Shown here: piece by piece, positions 1 to 11,800 of the stretch
Layout of the letters: each line of letters opens with the position of its first letter
Position numbering within the stretch: position 1 is the first letter of the stretch
Assembly: GCF_034190915.1 (NCBI RefSeq)
Contig: NW_026947486.1
Location: 76,054,044-76,118,043, forward strand
Origin: Cavia porcellus
Lineage: Eukaryota; Chordata; Mammalia; Rodentia; Caviidae
DNA: 64,000 nucleotides
Direction: 5' to 3'
Notes under the pieces: generated by a model
What the model was told of the DNA's origin: nothing
What the model saw: the letters and a program-made list of their open reading frames with translations, nothing else
Database searches by the model: none
Position numbers and translations under genes: made by a program

Positions 1-569
1 CATGCTTCAAGAAGACATCACAGCTGCTAACCAGAAGGCAGACTACATATATGCTCAGCGATAAAAGGCCAGTGATTTATGCAAGAAGTAAGTCACGTGG
101 AAGTACAAGACTTTTCTAAAAAATGGGGAGGAAAGGTCAGCTCTATTCTACAAAGTTTTCAGTTTCACCAAGAAATGATGACAAGTGAAACAGTGTATCG
201 GCATTCAAACATCAAAATGATGTTTAAGAATGGCTAAGCCTTATACATTTTATATATAATAAATTTGGCATTTCAAATCAATATAGGATTTATTAAGTAG
301 AACTTTTTATTTTCAAAAGACAAATATTATAACCTCACCATAATTGATATTAAAATAAAACCCAGATGAAAAAATAAACATGAAAGTGAGCTATACAAAA
401 AACAAAAAAACATTATATTTAATGAAGTCACCTAACAGAACTGGGAGAAACTTTCAGAATATTAAAGGAAGAAATCACAAATACAAGATTTCAAATTTAG
501 CTACATAAGAAAAAAACCAACAGTCTATCAAAAATGAAAAGGATCACCTGGCCAAAGACATAAGCAAAT

Positions 570-705
570 TCAAAAATGAACAACTACTCTCAAGATAACA
601 ATATGTAATATATTAACTAGTGTTAATTTCCTATCTATTTCTTAAAATTCTGTATTGTTTTCATCCTTTGTTGTTAGTTTTTAAAATAAAAAAATCTAAA
701 AAAAT
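570..705 (+). mobile_element. Probable HAL1-like 3'-end remnant
   Basis: gataacaatatgtaatatattaactagtg at about 594-622, followed by a pyrimidine-rich stretch and an A-rich tail, parallels the last 120 bp of the element at 30652-33940. Sequence upstream of 570 is too diverged to align confidently. Confidence 0.5.
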
Positions 706-1013
706 AAAATCATCAATGACAAACACGGAAATATATTTGATTTCATTGGTATCAAAATAAATTCCATCATTAAGATACCATAATTAGTTCATCAAATTTG
801 AAGGATTTTTAACAGCATTCATAAGATTATTCTGAATCAGGCACTTCTGCACACCACTAACAGAAATAAAAACTAAGGCAACTTTTCTGGAAAATAGTCT
901 GACAAAATGAATCCTTCTATGTGCTCCTATCTATTGACACATGAATTCAATCTCTAGCATTTTTGGTCCAAATGGAAATACGGTATACTTGCATATCAAC
1001 GTTATTGAAAACA

Positions 1014-1110
1014 CTAAAGTTCTTGAGATATAGCTAAGTGATAGAGAACTTGTCTGGCATGTGTGAGGCCTTGGGTTCAATCTCCAGTCCCATAAAAAAA
1101 TAAAGGAGGA
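1014..1110 (+). mobile_element. ID SINE
   Basis: tRNA-derived body (atagctaagtgatagagaacttgtctggcatgtgtgagg…gggttcaatctcc) and A-tail. Confidence 0.65.
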
Positions 1111-1127
1111 AAAACTCAGAAGCATCT

Positions 1128-1300
1128 AGGTCTGGTGATGCACATGTGCAACCCAAGCTATTTGGAAGGCTGAGACAGACTGCAGACTAGGCAATTTAGC
1201 AGGATCCTATTTCAAAATAAAAAAATTTTAAACCAGTAGGATTGTAGTTCAGCATGCTCCCTGGATTCAATCCCCAGTACCATTAAAAAAGAAGTAACTG
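1128..1300 (+). mobile_element. B1-dID composite SINE
   Basis: Degenerate B1 (ggaaggctgagac…ggatcctatttcaaaa) followed by an ID-like half (gtagttcagcatgctccctggattcaatccccagtacc). Confidence 0.55.
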
Positions 1301-1896
1301 AAATGTCCAAGAGAAGGATATACGTTAAGTAAAATATATATTCCTTAAAACAGAATATCTTATAGACTTTAAAAATGTTGTAGTTTAGCTTAATATGGAA
1401 ATATGTTAACAGAGTAGTAACTAGAATATTTAGACTACAAAACTATATACAGAGTTTCCTTTAAATATATACATTTTATACAGACTTGCATAAATTTTGA
1501 TACTGTGATATGCAAAGAGATGAGCAAGAGGCTGAAGGAAATACACCAAAATATTAATATTTACTTAGGGTTGATGGAGTGAGGAGTGATTTGTACGTTC
1601 TTCTCTATGCTTTTCCAAATTTTCTATATAAAGCACGCACTGTTTTGTTATAAGAAAAAAATCATAGTATGCTATTTTAAAGTTATTATTTTGCAAAGCA
1701 AACTGAATTCTAACCATAGATATCCCACTGATAAGACTGATATATATGAATACATACTTAACTACAAATGGCTATTATATTTTATTTTAATGGGAACACA
1801 ACTTGTTCTACAACCAAATATCTATCATTGTATTATGTGACATTAAATTATCATTTCTACTGTATGGCATCATTTTAAAAAATCCAAATTAGAATG

Positions 1897-1910
1897 AAAA
1901 TATTTAACTT
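1897..1910. repeat. Left target-site duplication of the inverted HAL1-like copy
   Basis: AAAATATTTAACTT (extendable by two T into the tail) equals 3907-3920. At the right copy it continues TTTT/AATGG, the LINE-1 endonuclease consensus TTTT/AA for a minus-strand insertion. Confidence 0.8.
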
Positions 1911-2895
1911 TTTTTATTTAAAGAAAGACAAAAGAAGATAGAAAACAAGCAGAAATAGTACATACTTTCAAAGAAAACAAATAGTAATAAATCACTAGCT
2001 GATGTATACATATTGTCTCCCTATAAATAGCTGTTCAAGGTACACAAGTGGAACATATAAATGGGATTTCAACCAGGGAGACTGCAAACAGTTCTGTTCA
2101 ACTATCCAACAAAAACTAAGTATTATGGCTATCAATCCTATACACTTAGACATGTATGCGTTTATCCGTATCTTCATTTATGTTGAGACCTAACAGAGCA
2201 TATTAGATTAAAATCCTTCTGAACGAAGATTAAATATTGCTGGATTTCACATCATAACACTCTGGAATCAGGATTGGGTACTGCAGTGCCACTTTCTTTC
2301 TTTCAAAGTTTTTGTTCATTTCATCATGTGTCATCAGATCAGTGCTCTGTTTACGTTTATAGTTTACGTAAAACTGTTTATAGGTTTTACGTAAGCTTGA
2401 GTCAACATGTATTTCTATCCTTTCTATGTTAGAGGGAAAAACATAACAAAGCAGGACAGAGCTAAACTTTTTCCTATAGACATATAAAACTAAAAAGACA
2501 TATAAATCTGCTGTATAAGGAGTTCTATCTTGGTTACTGTGCGGTTTCTTGTTATCATCAACAGAATTGGCTATATCATCAGATAAAGTATAATTGAGCA
2601 TATCAGTACATAACAGAATTAACAGAAATACAACTTTATAGATAGTATAGAGCTACAAAAACAGGTAGGACTCAAATCAGAATGGATATCGTAGTGAATC
2701 ATTGTCATTTTCAGTATAGTTGTCTGTACTCCTTAACTTGTTGCCATCAACCTTACAGGTTTTGAATAAAATCTATCAATAACAAGCAGCAATCAAACAC
2801 GTCAGATTTAACTAAGATCAGTCATGATATAACAGTATAAGTCATAAATGGATCCTGATTGAGTTAACAGGGAATTAAAGATGTCCCCTATGCTA

Positions 2896-3114
2896 TCATG
2901 AAGAGCGTGGGGCGAAATAATTCAAGCTTTGAAAGATAATAACCTCCAGCCAAGATTGATATATCCTGCACAACTGTCCCTAGAAATTAATGGAGAAACA
3001 AGGTGCTTCCAGGATAAAGAGGAACTAGGGGAATATGCAGCCACCATTTCAACTCTACAGAGAATACTGCAGGGCATTCTAAAAGAGAAAAATAACAAGA
3101 TTCCAAAACAGTAA
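2896..3114 (+). pseudogene. ORF1 C-terminal fragment of the inverted HAL1-like copy
   Basis: Codons from 2902 read RAWGEIIQALKDNNLQPRL and continue through YPAQLSLEINGETRCF to a stop at 3112-3114, closely matching residues 263-342 of the intact ORF1 at 31569. The same trailer sequence (gaggccacaa…aatgaggcagagaag) follows both stops, and no ORF2 starts after it. The fragment is 5'-truncated and cannot make a full protein. Confidence 0.88.
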
Positions 3115-3418
3115 CAGAGAGGCCACAATGAATGGAGCAGAAAGCGAAATGAAGAAGACAAACTGACAACTAATGACAGAAAAAGAGCTAAACAGAAATG
3201 AGGCAGAGAAGGTTGGATATAATTTCTAATATAGATGGCCTAGATACCCTAACTTCAGGGAAAAAATAGAGAATAACAGGCAGGGTGGATCAAGAGATAG
3301 GGTCCACCAAGAGGCTCTTTATAGGAAATATAGTTAGCCTGCAGTAGATTATATGGACCAAAATCAAACATGAGAAAATGGAACTTGATGTGATAGGGAA
3401 CCAGAGAGTAACAAGGAT

Positions 3419-3530
3419 GATTTTTTTTTTTTTTTTGTCTTTTTCGTTTTTATTGGTACCAGGGATTGAACTCACGACTGCCTGCTTGCAAGGCAGGCAC
3501 TTATGCTGCTGAGCTAAATCCCCAGCCCCC
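3419..3530 (-). mobile_element. ID SINE with clear target duplication
   Basis: T-run then ggtaccagggattgaactcacgactgcctgcttgcaaggcaggc…gctgagctaaatccccagcccc. Flanked by AGTAACAAGGAT at 3407-3418 and 3531-3542. Inserted into the HAL1-like copy. Confidence 0.9.
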
Positions 3531-3906
3531 AGTAACAAGGATAATTATACCAGTATACATGGATAGGTTGAACAGACAGGCTTTAGGAAATGAAGAAATA
3601 TAACTAGAAATCCAGCCCAGGAGTGAGAACGTTCAGAAACACTTAAGTAAATAGCAGGTTTCCCCCCCACTACAAAACTATGAGTGTTGGGGAGACCCAA
3701 AAATACACAGTTCATTCTGGGGGAGTGAAGGGGAGGAATAGTCCTCAAAAAAAACCAGCAGAATATATATCTAATAGTGTATCAGGAATTAAAACTCTTA
3801 TTACTCGCACCACTCTGCTTGGTTGGAACTTTTTCTGTCCTAGTTTGTATACAAACATTGGATCTGAGGGGCACGGATGGCTGTCCATAGCATAAGGAAC
3901 ATCTTT

Positions 3907-3920
3907 AAAATATTTAACTT
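3907..3920. repeat. Right target-site duplication of the inverted HAL1-like copy
   Basis: AAAATATTTAACTT, an exact match to 1897-1910. Confidence 0.8.
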
Positions 3921-4175
3921 TTAATGGAAAATTGCTTTCACATAAATTATTTTGTTAACACAAAAAACCTGCAACATCTAAATAATTATTAGTCTGGGTA
4001 AGAATGTCTATATCTAGGACAGCTGAATTGATGTGCGATTAATTTGACTTTGGTGATCTTTCTGCCTTGATAAAGGTCAACCAGCCATTGAAAACCAAAT
4101 GTTTACATACTGTACTTTTTATTTTCATGAATTAAGATACCTTAGTACAGTGGTGGTAAACCTAGAGACTGTCTT

Positions 4176-4590
4176 AATTTTATCATTGCTGACACAAAAT
4201 ACCTGACACTCATGGTCAAAGGAGAAAGGTTTATTTAGCTCACAGTTTGTAGAGGTTTCAGTCCATAGTCTGCTGGCCCAAAGCAAGGTGGCATGGGAGA
4301 CAGCCTTCATAGAGGAGAAACCATTCTTGCTAGGCAGAAGGTAGCAAAGCAGTGAAGCAACAAGTGACTGCAACTGCTCCCTTTTTTTCTCTTATGTTCC
4401 AACTAGGACACTGGCCCTTAGGGTGGATAGCGCTCACACCCAAAGTGGAGCAACCTTAATCCTAGTATCACATCCTTAATCTCAGCACCACACACCCTAC
4501 ACAAAATGATCTCTGAAAAGCCCACCTATGACTGCATGAGGCTTTGGGAGGACATCTAGACACAAGCCATAACAGAGACCAAGCACCCAA
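4176..4590. mobile_element. URR1-like interspersed repeat
   Basis: Same landmarks as 30240-30600: gacacaaaatacctgaca, gctcacagtttgtagaggtttcagtccatagtc, and near the end gactgcatgaggctttggg. A diverged second copy; family name tentative. Confidence 0.5.
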
Positions 4591-4849
4591 ACTGCAATGC
4601 CAGACCCACATATTTATTGCAAAGTGCCAACACTGTCCCTTTGTGTGCAGTTATCTAATGCTTGCTGCTAATGCGATGCCTCGACAGCTTAGCTCATGTG
4701 CTGAGAGAGAGGACTCTGCACACCCACTAAGGCAGCTTCACCATCACTGCCTTGGTATCTTTCTACATGAGAAGGGAAAATCTGACATAATGAGAGAAGT
4801 CTGAATCCAACTCGCCAGAATAACTACAGTAGATTTTGGATCCTCCTTG

Positions 4850-5215
4850 TTATAGTATGTGTTTGGATGGCTCCCCAAAATCTCATACAATCATGGATGC
4901 AGCTAGTATTTGTGATTGGTTTGTTGTCTAGCACTGGGATTGGTGATGTGAGTACTGCACTTGCCCAGGGCGGAGCCAACATACAGTGTAAGGGCATGGA
5001 AGAAGGCATGTCTTTCCTTTTTTTCCGCACTGTTTCACACTTGCTGTTTGCAGTGGACATGAACGGTTGCCTCACCATGCCATCCTGCCTTGGAGCCAAC
5101 TGAATATAGGCTGAAACCCCCAAAACTGTAAGAAAATAAACATTTCCTTGCTTCACTGTGGATGTCAGGTATTTTGTCTCAACAACGAGAGAAAAGTAAC
5201 TAAGACATTCCTGAA
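4850..5215 (+). mobile_element. Solo LTR, MaLR-like
   Basis: Begins around tgtgtttggatggctccccaaaatc and ends around caggtattttgtctcaac…gtaactaagaca, with AATAAA at about 5136. This architecture matches ERVL-MaLR (MST/MLT-like) solo LTRs. Subfamily not assigned. Confidence 0.5.
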
Positions 5216-6004
5216 GGAGGGAGGTGGCCAAGTGCAATTTGTAATGTTAGATAAATCTCTTTTATCTTTGATTTATCCAGATTAAGACTAAATTTATAGC
5301 CTATTGTACTGTGTCCCTTAAAATAATACTACATTTAGAAAGTATGAGCCATCCTTACTTGAGTTGTTTAACAGCACAATAGTAAATACTGATTCTGAAA
5401 CTAACAGCAATTTATAGAAAATTGACAAATTATACAGTAGTGGCAAATTCTATAAGCCAACCTTAAAACCTCCACTATTATTATGTTAAGTAGTCAAACA
5501 TATTAGCACAGTGGCAGCTGCCAGTAGTAAGACCAGATTCAGACAGTACATTACTAATACAGAGATGGCACCATCAGCATGGTTATTACTTCAACAGTTC
5601 CCTAGTCCTGTTTGACAAAGCCAAACTGGGTGGATCAAATGAAAGATAATACAAACCCCATGTTATTCCATGTTTCAATTAACTCTGGGGTAAAGCCATA
5701 CAATTTTATATTCATAGCTGTGCAGCACCAGAAGAAAAAGAGATGCTAACAAGATAGGGTGGATTAAAAAATGACCCTATAACAGCTCCTCAAAAGTACC
5801 TCCAGCTCATCATATACTGGGGGAATGTAGAATATTCCTGCAAGACTGACTCTGGCCTATATGGTTTATATGAATACATCTAAGATCACCAGGGCACCAT
5901 TTTCCTATAGATTTCAATCAGACACTATAAGAAGTTGATGTATAAAACAGCCATAGATTGTCATGCTCCTTCCCATAATTTTCAGCTTAAAAATTTGACT
6001 AGTT

Positions 6005-6085
6005 GGGATTAAGGATGTAGTTCAATGATAAAGCACTTGCTAAGGCATTCAACACTCTGGATTTGCTTCCTAGTACTGAAAAAAA
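6005..6085 (+). mobile_element. ID SINE
   Basis: gggattaaggatgtagttcaatgataaagcacttgctaagg…; old. Confidence 0.5.
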
Positions 6086-6384
6086 TGACAAAGATGTATT
6101 TTCAACTGTTCCAGAGGGGTATAGCAATGAATGTAGGGAATTCATATATAGATTGCCTTATCTGCCCTAAAAAAGTCTAAATTCCTCTAAGGGAAAACAG
6201 TATAAAGCCAACAAGTACAGTTGCATCTGTGTATTCCTATTAAATTTAAACAAATAACAATAGTAGAATTATTAAATTATGATGCATCTAAATATTGCAG
6301 GATTAGGTGGTCCTTAAAAACTATGCTCAAGATATGGCATGTGAGCCCTAGCACTAAAAAAGCAAATCATGTTTTAGAAGTTGG

Positions 6385-6462
6385 TGGCATAGCTCTGAAG
6401 TAAAGTTCATGCTTGGTATGCACAGAGCCCTGGGTTTCAAACCCAGCTCTAAGAAAGCTACA
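6385..6462 (+). mobile_element. ID-like SINE remnant
   Basis: catagctctgaagtaaagttcatgcttggtatgcacagagccctgggtttcaaaccc. Confidence 0.45.
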
Positions 6463-7024
6463 AAATATTTCTTTTCAGTGTGATAGTGACATAAGGAAAA
6501 CTCTTTAAGAAAGAATAATTCAGAAAAGGACACAACAGACTACAATGGGAAGGATTTTGAGGCAACAATATTACTACATAGATAAATGTGAGAAGACTTG
6601 GGTGACAAGATGACAAGACTGTATAGGACAAGTAAACTTGTATACCTGTTGATATTAGTCATTAATCTCTGATACAACTAAATGTGACAACTTTAGTTGC
6701 AACTTGAAAGTAGTAGATTCACTATCTTAATTGTGCCCATGGCAAATGAAAGACAACAGGTCAACTTAAAAAGAGAAAATTAAACCAAGACATGCTAAAA
6801 CACAAATGGAAAAAAAACCTAAACCTAACCACAAATGTGCATTTACTTCCCAATATTCCTGGACTTCACTTAAAAATAGGACTTTCAAGATTAAATCTGT
6901 TTAAAGAATATATTAATCCTTAAAACATTTTATATTTTACTATTTTCAATGTAAACATAGTGTTTATTGTCATAAACATTAATTACAAATTAAGTTCACT
7001 GAATATTTAACCTACTTCAAAGTA

Positions 7025-7215
7025 GCCAACCATGTGAGTATGGTGGTACATGCCTGTAATCCCAGCACACTCTAAAGAAAGCTGAGGCAATAAGATGGCA
7101 CATTCAAACCCAGCCCAGCCAGTTTAGCAAGATCCTATCTCAAAACAAAAAATAAAGATGAGGATACAGCTCAATGGAAAGGCCCCGAGTTCAATCTCTA
7201 GTACCACAAAAAAGC
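7025..7215 (+). mobile_element. B1-dID composite SINE
   Basis: gtggtacatgcctgtaatcccagc…cctatctcaaaa followed by ID half gaggatacagctcaatggaaaggccccgagttcaatc. Confidence 0.75.
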
Positions 7216-7439
7216 GAGCCAACTACTCTAAGAGTATATCAAATGGTGTAATACAGAATATGTCAAAGTTACAGTTGATTTCCAAATTGCTAGGTTAATA
7301 ATCCTATCTCTGCTGATAAAGCAATCATGTGCTGTTTCTTTCACCATCTAGGTACTTTTCATTATTTAAAATATTGTCCCATAACAAAACAATATATGCT
7401 GTGATTAAAATATGGTGATTTAAGAAGTATAGTAAAATA

Positions 7440-7680
7440 CAGATTGCTATAAATCTTCCTCAAAAGTAATTTCCCTTTGCTTCTAACTTATTCCATTGTC
7501 CTTGCCACTTTCTGAAGCAGTTCTGCAAGTTGTCTTCTATGCATGTCTTTAGTTGTGCTGTTGTGACTGCATTAATGCCCTGAATCAACTAAAAACATTC
7601 ACATTCCATAATCATTTTGACCTTAGGAACAATCCAGAAGTCGTACGGTACCGGCTCTGGTGACTAAGGTAGATAAGGAT
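7440..7680 (-). pseudogene. Mariner-type transposase C-terminal remnant
   Basis: On the minus strand, SPEPVPYDFW resembles the mariner SPDLAPxDFW block. It is followed by VKMIMECECF, AVTTAQLK and NLQNCFRKWQGQWNKLEAKGNYF, the usual C-terminal end of Tc1/mariner transposases. Stops interrupt it. It is an old DNA-transposon relic. Confidence 0.6.
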
Positions 7681-7739
7681 ATATAGTGTTTATACCAAGC
7701 TGCTTTCCCACTGGGTGGCACTCAGGACCAACATTCACT

Positions 7740-7912
7740 GTATTTTTAATCATGCCAAGATGACTTCCAGAACTGCTTCAGGAGGTAGCAAGAACTATGG
7801 AACAATTATGTGCAAAGTGAAAGGTGGTATCTTAAAGAGTATTAATGGCAATATGACTTTTATTGTAACAACTTTTTTAAAAATTGAAAAACTCACCAAC
7901 CATTTACTTTGA
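7740..7912 (+). pseudogene. Mariner-type transposase C-terminal remnant, opposite orientation
   Basis: On the plus strand the same C-terminal block is recognisable: DDFQNCFRR, stop, QELWNNYVQSERWYLKEY. It faces away from the minus-strand copy at 7440-7680, so two transposase ends of the same family lie back to back. Confidence 0.55.
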
Positions 7913-8950
7913 TCACACCCCAAAAGCAAAATTCAGAAAGACAATGAGAGGTCCGAACTGAATGAACTATAGGATACATGCATAAGAAGTAGAGAAAAAT
8001 ACAGAGGAAAGGCAAAGAGACAAATTGTGGAAGCATTCAAAAAAGCACCAAGGATGAGAAGCAGGCTTTAAAAAATTTTAAAAAAATTGTTAAAAACGAA
8101 GCAAGCTTAACTGAATAAAACACATTAGACAAATTCTGTATGCCACACAATATTGTACTACTTACTGGAATGACAACAAAGTCACTACTTTAAACTCTAA
8201 ATCCAATAAAATGAAAAGCACATATTTTTTTTCTAATGATAACATTTATGCAACCTATATATGTACTTATTGTAGTATTGTTTATTTTTCAGAATTATTA
8301 AACTCATGGTTCATGGTATACGGAATGAAAAATATTAACCACAATTAACAATCATAGCTGCTATACTATAATAGCAGTTCAGAGTAATCATGTAGAGGAT
8401 GAGGGGAAAGGGGAGCGATAAAGAAAGGTCTAATCTGGAATACAAGAGGTCAACAGAAATGCAGAACGTGGAGAAGAGGAAGAATTAGTCATTTCAAGGG
8501 GGAAAAGTATGGAGACATGGAACAGCAGGATACTTTTAAAACCAAGACATGAAATACAGTTTGGAGGCTGTATGGGACTAAACTGAAGTATAGTAGGCCA
8601 AGAATATAAAATGAGTTCATTAGAAAACAAATTAATGTTATACACCTCATTACTGTACTAACAGACGAAAAAGTATGATTATCTCCATATACAAAAAAGG
8701 CACTGGAAAAAATCCAATGACTTCTTTATGACTCAAGAAATATACAAAAATGCATTTTAAATAAATTAAAGACCAAAGTAAAGCGAGACTTTTTGGAGTA
8801 GGGGAACAAAGGATTAGGGAAGAAGAGGGAGAAATTGAATGTAAAATAATAAATATATTTCATATACATTTACAAACCACTCAAAATAATGTAAATTTCA
8901 TGTATTGCAAACAGATATTAATTTAAAAAAACTAGGTTTGGAAGGGAATT
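7913..8950. other. Intronic unique DNA
   Basis: Nothing recognised. Small open frames on the minus strand show no family features. Confidence 0.5.
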
Positions 8951-9360
8951 TAACCTGATAAGGCCATCTACTAAAAAAATCAGAGTTAACATCATATTTA
9001 ATGGATTAAAAACTGAAAGCTTTCTCTCTAAACTGAGAAACAAAACAAGAATATCCACTCTCACAAAATTTAGTGTTGTTTCAGAATTTCTAATCAAAGC
9101 AATTAGGCAAGAAATAGATATAAAAGGGGTCCAGATTCAAAGGAAGAAGTACAATCATCTCTATTTGCAGATAATATGATCCTGTATGTGCCAAATCCTA
9201 ACAAATCCATTAGAAGGAGCCAGGAGTGTAGCTCAGTAGAAGAGAATTTCCTGGTATGCTCAAAGGCCTAAGTTTGAAGGCCCTCCATCACAAAAAATAA
9301 CTAAAAAAAAATTAAAAAAATAAACAACTTAGTTCAGCAAGGTTGATGGATATCATTATA
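8950..9360 (+). mobile_element. Old LINE-1 ORF2 reverse-transcriptase fragment
   Basis: aaaactgaaagctttctctctaaactgag and tttgcagataatatgatcctgtatgtg (from the FADDMILY region) mark LINE-1 reverse transcriptase. An ID SINE at 9218-9302 interrupts it and frames are broken. Confidence 0.65.
9218..9302 (+). mobile_element. ID SINE
   Basis: gccaggagtgtagctcagtagaagagaatttcc…; inside a LINE-1 fragment. Confidence 0.6.
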
Positions 9361-9364
9361 TAAA

Positions 9365-9520
9365 AATCAAGCCAAGTGTGGTGGCACACATCTGTAATTT
9401 AAGCACTCAGGAGGCTAAGGCAGGAGGATTGCTGAGGGTTTGAGACCAGCCTGGGCTACAAAGTGAGTTCAAGACCAATTTGAATTGCATACTGAAAACT
9501 TGTCTCAAAAATACAAAACA
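9365..9520 (+). mobile_element. B1 SINE
   Basis: gccaagtgtggtggcacacatctgtaattt…gaggctaaggcaggaggattgctgaggg…gtctcaaaaatac with A-rich tail. Has the rodent internal duplication. Confidence 0.8.
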
Positions 9521-9559
9521 AAACAAAAACAAAAACAAAAGGCAACCCAAAAATCAAAT

Positions 9560-9700
9560 GGAAGCTTAGCATGGTGGCAAATGCCTATAATCTCAGCACT
9601 TTGGTAGGCTGATGCAGAGGCAATTGAGTTCAAACCCAGCAGGCACGATTTAACAACCTAGTAAGATCCTATCTCGAAGCAAAATCTAAAAAAAAAAAAA
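9560..9700 (+). mobile_element. B1 SINE
   Basis: gcatggtggcaaatgcctataatctcagcac…gatcctatctcgaagc and A-run. Confidence 0.7.
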
Positions 9701-10470
9701 AAATTAGAAACAAGTTAATGGAATAGACATTTTACAAAGACATATAGTCAATAAGCATCTGTCACATTACTCAACGCCATTAGTCTTTAGGGAAACACAA
9801 ATCAAAACCAAAATGAGACACCATTTCACATCCACTAAGATGGCTATAAGCAAAAATACAGAAAAAATGTTGTTGAGGATATGCGGACATTAGAATGCTT
9901 ATATAGTACATTATTAATGGGAATGTAAAATGGTACAGCAACTCTGAAAAATATTTTGATATTTCTCCAAAATGTTAAACATAGAATCAGCATACAATCA
10001 GTTACACATATGTCTCCAAGATAAATGAAAACACATCTATACAAAAACCTTTACATAAATGCTCACAGCAATTTTGTTCATACTACCCAAAGAATGGAAA
10101 TAATAGAATGTTATGCAGAAATAAAAAGGAATCTAGTACTGATATATGTTACAACATAAATGAACTTTGAAAAGATACTATATGAAAAAAGCCAATCACA
10201 AAAGGCTCCATATTGTATGAATCATTTATACGAAAGGTTCAGAATATGTACATCTATAGAGACAGACCAGTGGCTGTCCAAGCCTAGATAGGGTTGGGCA
10301 GAGGTAGGCAAATAGAATAAAGAGGGACGTAATGGATATGGATTTCTTCTGGGATAATGAAAATATTTTAAATTATACTGTAGTAATGGCCATGCAATTC
10401 AATAAGCAATACATTTCAAATGGATGAATTTTTGGTTTGTAAATTCTTTTTTCAAAAAAAAGGTTAAAAA
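9700..10470 (+). mobile_element. Old LINE-1 3' end
   Basis: gggaaacacaaatcaaaaccaaaatgagacaccatttcacatcc is the well-known LINE-1 ORF2 C-terminal region, followed by a 3'-UTR-like stretch ending in an A-rich tail near 10460. Probably the remainder of the copy at 8950-9360, separated by two B1 SINEs. Confidence 0.65.
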
Positions 10471-10479
10471 GAAAAATAG

Positions 10480-11800
10480 GAAAGGACGCCTCTGGAAAGA
10501 TAACTGATACATTAAAACATGAAACTGGACCTCTATTCCATATCATATTTGAAAAATCAATTCAATAAGGACTTAGAATGTAAACACAAAAATAACACTT
10601 TAAAACTCTAAATAAGCCAAGTGTGGTGACTCACACCTGTAATCCTAGAAGCTGTACTCAGGGAAGAGATGAGGAAGGAGGATCACAAGTTAAAGCCCAG
10701 CTCGGGCAAGTTCACAATTTAGCAAAAAATTGTCTCAAAAAGGACTAGAGTTGTTGCTTAGTGTGAAGATGCTAGGTTCTATCCCTGGTACCACACAAAA
10801 AAACCTTAGTAAAACTGCAGATTAATAGATTTTACACATTCTATTGCTATAGAGGACAAAAAAATATTTAAAAAATTAACAACTGATAAATTTAAATGTA
10901 TTAAAATTTTAAGGATTTATTCATCAAAAGATACCCTAAAATGTAGTAAAGCAAATTATAAACTAGGAAATGATATAACACAAAAAACTGAAAAAATTAC
11001 TTGTGTAAGGAGTATTTCAAAATTATAATATATTATACATATATAATACATAATATTATAGAGTTCTATAAGGAAAGAGAAAACATTCAATAGAAAATGC
11101 GCAAAAGAAATGCAACACTACTTTTCTATATAAGAAATATATATGGCCAATAGGCATTTCAGCAGATATCATCATTGGTGATTTGAAAAATTTAAATAAA
11201 GATTTCACTGAAATAGCATTTTAAACTAATTTGGCCAAAATTTCTACATCTGACAATACTATGTATTTGGGCGGGATGTGGATTTATAAGGCTCGCTTAC
11301 ACATTTACATGGAAATGCTAAGTGTAAACTAGTTTGAACACTGACATATCACATAACCTACCAATTCCACTTCCAAGTATATAAAAAGAAACAAATTTTA
11401 TACATACAGTAAGAAACATACATAATAATGCTTATGGCAGAACTGGTCACAAGGGGGGAAAAGGCAGAAACGGCAGCACTGTTCACCAAGAAAAAGATGG
11501 AAACAATAAAAAAAGCCATCAATAGAAAAGTGAATTGAATGAGGTGCAATCACACAATGTAAGACAATTCAGTCATTCAAAATAGTTAACTACAGCTTCA
11601 CATATTTGGATGAATCTTAATAGGTTAATGCATATTGAATAATAAAATATAAAAATGCCCACAGTTAAAGCAAAGAGTGTGTATTAGTATTTTTTTTAAC
11701 CAAGAACAAGGAAATAGAACCTTGAAAAGTACTGTTAGGGCACTAGCTACTGGTTTGAAAGTGTTGAGTAACAAGTGGCAGTCAGATTCACAATTGGAAA
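10480..11800 (+). mobile_element. Second old LINE-1 3' end
   Basis: Repeats ORF2 C-terminal landmarks (tggacctctattccatatcatatttgaaaaatcaattcaataagg; cacttccaagtatataaaaag) after the previous copy's tail, so it is a separate insertion. A B1-dID SINE lies at 10616-10805. Confidence 0.55.
10616..10805 (+). mobile_element. B1-dID composite SINE
   Basis: gccaagtgtggtgactcacacctgtaatcc…gtctcaaaaagg then gttgttgcttagtgtgaagatgc…ctatccctggtaccac. Confidence 0.7.

Larger units (their letters stand above)
1911..3906 (-). mobile_element. Second HAL1-like copy, 5'-inverted (twin-primed) insertion
   Basis: Minus-strand insertion. 1911-2894 is the reverse complement of the 3' UTR and tail seen at 33.0-33.93 kb, starting with a T-run and matching the 3'-end landmark around 33830 (reverse complement at about 1990-2025). 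From about 2895 the orientation flips: 2896-3906 reads on the plus strand from ORF1 C-terminal codons through the ORF1 stop and into the same kind of 3' UTR. The inverted part ends near 3885-3906 with tagcataaggaacatcttta, which corresponds to tagcataggggacatcttta at the 5' limit of the other part, read on the minus strand. The arms therefore abut in element coordinates, as expected for twin priming. An ID SINE (3419-3530) interrupts it. Flanked by exact 14-bp duplications. Confidence 0.8.
5215..7020. other. Intronic unique DNA
   Basis: No gene or clear repeat other than the two ID-like SINEs listed at 6005 and 6385. AT-rich, no splice-bounded coding signal. Confidence 0.5.

Noticed and set aside
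2230..2601. 123-codon minus-strand frame as a gene
   Set aside because: It translates the HAL1-like 3'-UTR modules; similar peptides arise from the same modules at 12910-13101 and 33298-33486 because the DNA is homologous, not because protein is selected.
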